From Conidiobolus incongruus B7586 (taxonomy: Eukaryota > Entomophthoromycota > Entomophthoromycetes > Entomophthorales > Conidiobolaceae), in assembly GCA_000697335.1 (NCBI GenBank), contig JNEM01013522.1, positions 1 through 64,000 on the forward strand: a DNA stretch of 64,000 nt, read 5' to 3'. Each line of letters opens with the position of its first letter. The first letter of the stretch is position 1. Under the pieces are notes generated by a model. The model saw nothing but the letters and a program-made list of their open reading frames with translations, did no database searches and was not told where the DNA came from. This document shows, in pieces, positions 60,576-64,000 of the stretch. The translations under genes and the position numbers were made by a program.

Positions 60576-61147
60576 TCTTTAAATAAAATATTAATTGAAA
60601 GATTTTATAACTATATTTAACATATTATGATATCGTAGTAAATGTTAAACTTCACATTTATATATTTATAACAAGGAAAGTAATTTTTAAAGTCGTCTGA
60701 TATTTTTGTTGATAAGTATATTTAAAATAAAATTTAATTAATAGCAATACTTAATATTATAATTAATCTTATTAAATAATCAAAAATAACTATATTTAAT
60801 GATCCTATATTTTATGTTGAAAAATCAACCTATTCAATAATATGAATAAATATGCAACAACATTCTCAATATTAAATTTTTAACCTCATTGTTTTTGCCA
60901 ATTTGTAAAAATGATTTTTATTATTTATTTTTCTGTTACTATAATTTATGACAAATTCAAGGCTGAGATCACAATAATTACCCATTACCAGAGGCCTTGC
61001 ATCTCCTTTTATTTTGAATATTTTTAATCAAAACTTCAAGTATATTCAAATTTTAAAATTATTAATTTTCTATAAAGTATAATAATTTAACAATATAGCA
61101 ATTTAAGCACATTTAAAAAAATTAAATTACAAGAGTTATTTTTATTA
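60576..61147. other. AT-rich spacer
   Basis: Nothing recognised up to the TA flanking the next mariner remnant. Confidence 0.4.
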
Positions 61148-62425
61148 TTACTTTATAATTTAACTAGTGGGAATTTTTTGTGATTGAAAATAAACAATCA
61201 TTTTGATATATAATATATAAAGATAAATATATAATATAAATTTAATAGTTTCTTTTATTATTAATAACTTTTGCTATAATTTTAGCAAACTTCTAACACT
61301 TAAAAAACTGTTTTTTTTATTAAAGACTAAAATTTAACATATTACAAACTAATTAAATTTTCTTGTAGAAATTTTCTTATAAGCTGGTTTTTTAATTACT
61401 TAAAGTATTTATAATAGTATAGATTATAATTTAAATAATATACTAAATATGGTAGTTTTTTCTAATTATTTTTAATTAAATAGTTTTTTACAGGTTTAAA
61501 TTTATATATTCTATAATTATCATGTAAAATAATATTTGTTCTTAAATTATATTGAGAATATTAAATAAAAATACTTTAATTTAAAAAATAATATAAAGTT
61601 TATTATTAATTAATTTCCCTTTAAAAACTAAATAAGAGTAGCATATATTATTATAATTTATTATAATAATTTAAATTCACTTATTAATAAAATACTTATT
61701 TAAAGGGATTTATAAAAAAGATAAATTTAACTTAATTTAATATTTTGATTTATGTTTTAGTAAAAGATTATATTTAAAGATTTAAAATTCATCAATTATA
61801 ATTAATTGTTATAAAAGTTTAAGTTCTTAATAATATTTTAGTAAGTTTTGTTTAACAATAGTTACTCTAATTTTTTTTAAACTTTAGTTAAATTATAAGA
61901 TATTTATTTATATTTTTATTTATTAGGTTTAAACTTTAATATATAAAAATTACTTATAAAACTAATATTAAAATATTTAGATAATTTCTTGACTAAAATC
62001 AAAAAGTATTTTTTAATATTTTTTTCATTCTATTAATAATTAAAACAATAATAATTAAAGTTAGTATTTTAAATTTTAATAGGTTTTAGATAATTTGTCT
62101 TTTAACTTTAAAATATTTTATTTAACAATAAGGAGTTGATTTAAAGAACATTTTATTATTAAAAGTTATTTGTAAATTTTAAAAAAATATAGAGGTTTTA
62201 TGGTTAAGCTTTATTAATATTAAAATAAAAAACTTTTGATAATTGTTATTTAATTTAAGCATAATTAAATTAAATAACCAATTTTAAATAGTTAATTATT
62301 TAATCAAAAAAATTATAATATATTAATATATATAATCTAAAAATATATAATTTCTTATTAATTTTATATATATTTATATATTATTAATAAAATATAACCT
62401 ATAATCTTTTAATTTCACTATGATA
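61148..62425 (-). mobile_element. mariner remnant I, nearly full length
   Basis: Left end TTACTTTATAATTT...GTGGGAATTTTTTGTGATTGAAAAT follows TA and is almost the same as mariner B's left end. Homology to B can be followed continuously through 61250-62280 in the same orientation; the right end near 62425 is degraded. The transposase frame is eroded by stops and small indels, and composition is more A/T-rich than in B. Confidence 0.8.
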
Positions 62426-63600
62426 GCAATTTATTAAATAACTAATATAATTTTAATTTGTAGGTTTATTAACTTTAATTAAATTTTATTTATTTCAATT
62501 AATTAAAAAATATCTAGTAGATAATATTATAAAAATCATTTATTATTTTATATTCCATATAAGTATCAAGTATATTTTACTGACATTTATTTATATCAAA
62601 TATTTTAGCACTATAAACACAAGATATATAATTATATGATGTTTATATTTAAATTTTTGAGCTAAAATCAATCAAATATATTAATATTCTGAATGATAAA
62701 ATAAAATATCATTTTCATTAAATAATATATATATATATATATATATTAAATATTAAAATAAATATCAAATTATAGGTAATAATATTATAAAATTTATATT
62801 TTTTATTTTCTGTTGAATCTAAAAATAGAACCTTTAATAACTTGAATGATGAAAATCAAAAATAAAATACAAATAATACTATAGAATTTATAATACTTTC
62901 ATTATTTAGATATAAGTTCCTGTATTAATTTCTAAATTAGTTTGTAAACAAAATTATCATTAAACCATACTATGAAATTTAATAATATGAAGACATAATT
63001 CATATATATATATATATATATATATACGTATTTTATAACTGTAACTGAATGATATATAATGTAGACATCCAAACCTAATTTTCTTGAATTCAATATACTA
63101 TATCATTTTGATATCCATCTCATTTGGTTTCTAATTTGAATTCATGTTCTCAAGTTATTTATCTTTAAATTGATATTAGTTTTATTGATTTCAGTTGCTT
63201 GTCTGACATTGTTAGAAAACATTATCTTTTCATCCCAAGTTTAGACTATAAAATGAACTTATTTACTTCATTTGTTATATCAATATTTTTGATTAGTGTA
63301 ATTATATTTACCCTTACAAACTGAGAATATTTTGGATCTACATAATTTTTTATTTGTTATTAAAATTTGAACAATAAAATTATTTTTTTTCAAAAAGTCA
63401 AATATTATAAAATTAATCTTTATATAAGTTTATAAATAGAGAAAGTATATTTAAATGTTTTTTATAATCTAGCCAAAAACTATATTCGATATCAACGTCA
63501 AGTAGTAATATCAAATGATTCTATTTAAAAATAATTATTAATTATCTAAAAAACTTTGAAAAATTGCTATAATTATATAATATAATATATACCTTAAATA
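62426..63600. other. AT-rich DNA with (TA)n tracts
   Basis: Contains simple (TA)n repeats at about 62728-62748 and 63003-63027. No gene or family member recognised. Confidence 0.45.
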
Positions 63601-64000
63601 TCAAGGTGTTTATAAGGCTGTCTTTTCAGGAGAGCAATGTCTTTTTAGTAAGGGTGGGAAAAGTATAGCCTTCTAGAGGGTAACTAGATGCAAGAATATA
63701 TGAATGGGACAGTTTTCAGAATAAGGATTAACTTGGATTAAAATATGAACTCTGTTGAAAGTAATTACCTTATGCCTGTGATTCCTTATTGACTTTGGTA
63801 AGTTACAATTAATAAATGAAGAGAGGAAATACTTTAGAAGATAAAGTAGAATAGAGTGGTTATTATGTGTTAATTAAGAATTATTATTATATCAATAATC
63901 TTAAAACAGGTGGCTCAGTATGTATGTTAAATTAAGGTGGAGCCCTTGTTAATCTAGTGTTTGACTCACTCGTGCCACTAATATCTTGATTCAGTGTGAA
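63601..64000. other. richer block at the right edge, unidentified
   Basis: G+C is above background from about 63601 to the window end (for example GGTGGAGCCC near 63940). No long frame on either strand and no similarity to the other elements here. Probably the edge of a gene or element that continues outside the window. Confidence 0.35.

Noticed and set aside
63930-63980. GGTGGAGCCC...CGTGCCAC as a possible SINE head or tRNA-like structure
   Set aside because: The complementary ends are short and no promoter boxes are in place; the window ends too soon to judge.
1-64000. Mitochondrial origin, because of the extreme A+T content
   Set aside because: Spliceosomal introns, Arp2, ZNRD2 and TA-specific DNA transposons are nuclear; no mitochondrial gene is present.

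Overview
The window reads as nuclear DNA of a very A+T-rich fungus. The genes are eukaryotic: an Arp2 and a ZNRD2 gene carry short spliceosomal introns of about 49-64 bp (GTAAGT/GTATGT donors, TAG acceptors). Intergenic DNA is almost pure A/T. A large family of F-box-like/leucine-rich-repeat ('RNI-like') proteins fills most of it. The combination resembles an early-diverging fungus of the Conidiobolus/Entomophthoromycotina kind; that placement is inference from composition and gene content, not proven here.

Layout. 1-44.5 kb: an array of F-box-like/LRR genes, nearly all on the + strand. Intact members lie at 1578, 8319 (the only - strand one), 17072, 20717, 24925 and 38799. Between them are about ten pseudogenes in every stage of decay, from one carrying a single stop (33125) to barely readable scraps. 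45.3-51.4 kb: an island of unrelated genes: Arp2 (-), a two-zinc-ribbon ZNRD2-like protein (+, divergent from Arp2), a damaged paraoxonase-like gene (-) and a small predicted secreted protein (+). 51.9-59.6 kb: more of the F-box-like/LRR family, now all on the - strand (one split pseudogene and two intact genes). 59.6-64 kb: gene-poor DNA with a mariner remnant and two unidentified richer blocks.

The F-box-like/LRR proteins share a plan: an N-terminal F-box-like helix block, a variable linker, LRRs with a C-x-(A/S)-C-P-N-L motif near the last third, and a C-terminal W-x-C ... IQCYR/IHCYR signature. Two subtypes are visible: a mostly intronless one (1.5-18.5 and 55-60 kb) and one whose F-box lies in a first exon of almost constant length closed by a phase-1 intron (18.5-44.5 kb). 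By family knowledge such proteins are candidate SCF ubiquitin-ligase substrate receptors; nothing here shows their targets.

At least nine Tc1/mariner remnants are scattered through the window. The best, at 11847-13166, keeps a full 344-codon transposase frame with all three catalytic aspartates and no frameshift, yet holds eleven stops, all explainable by C-to-T or G-to-A changes. A roughly 300-bp dispersed repeat (three copies) and one GC-rich solo LTR complete the mobile fraction.
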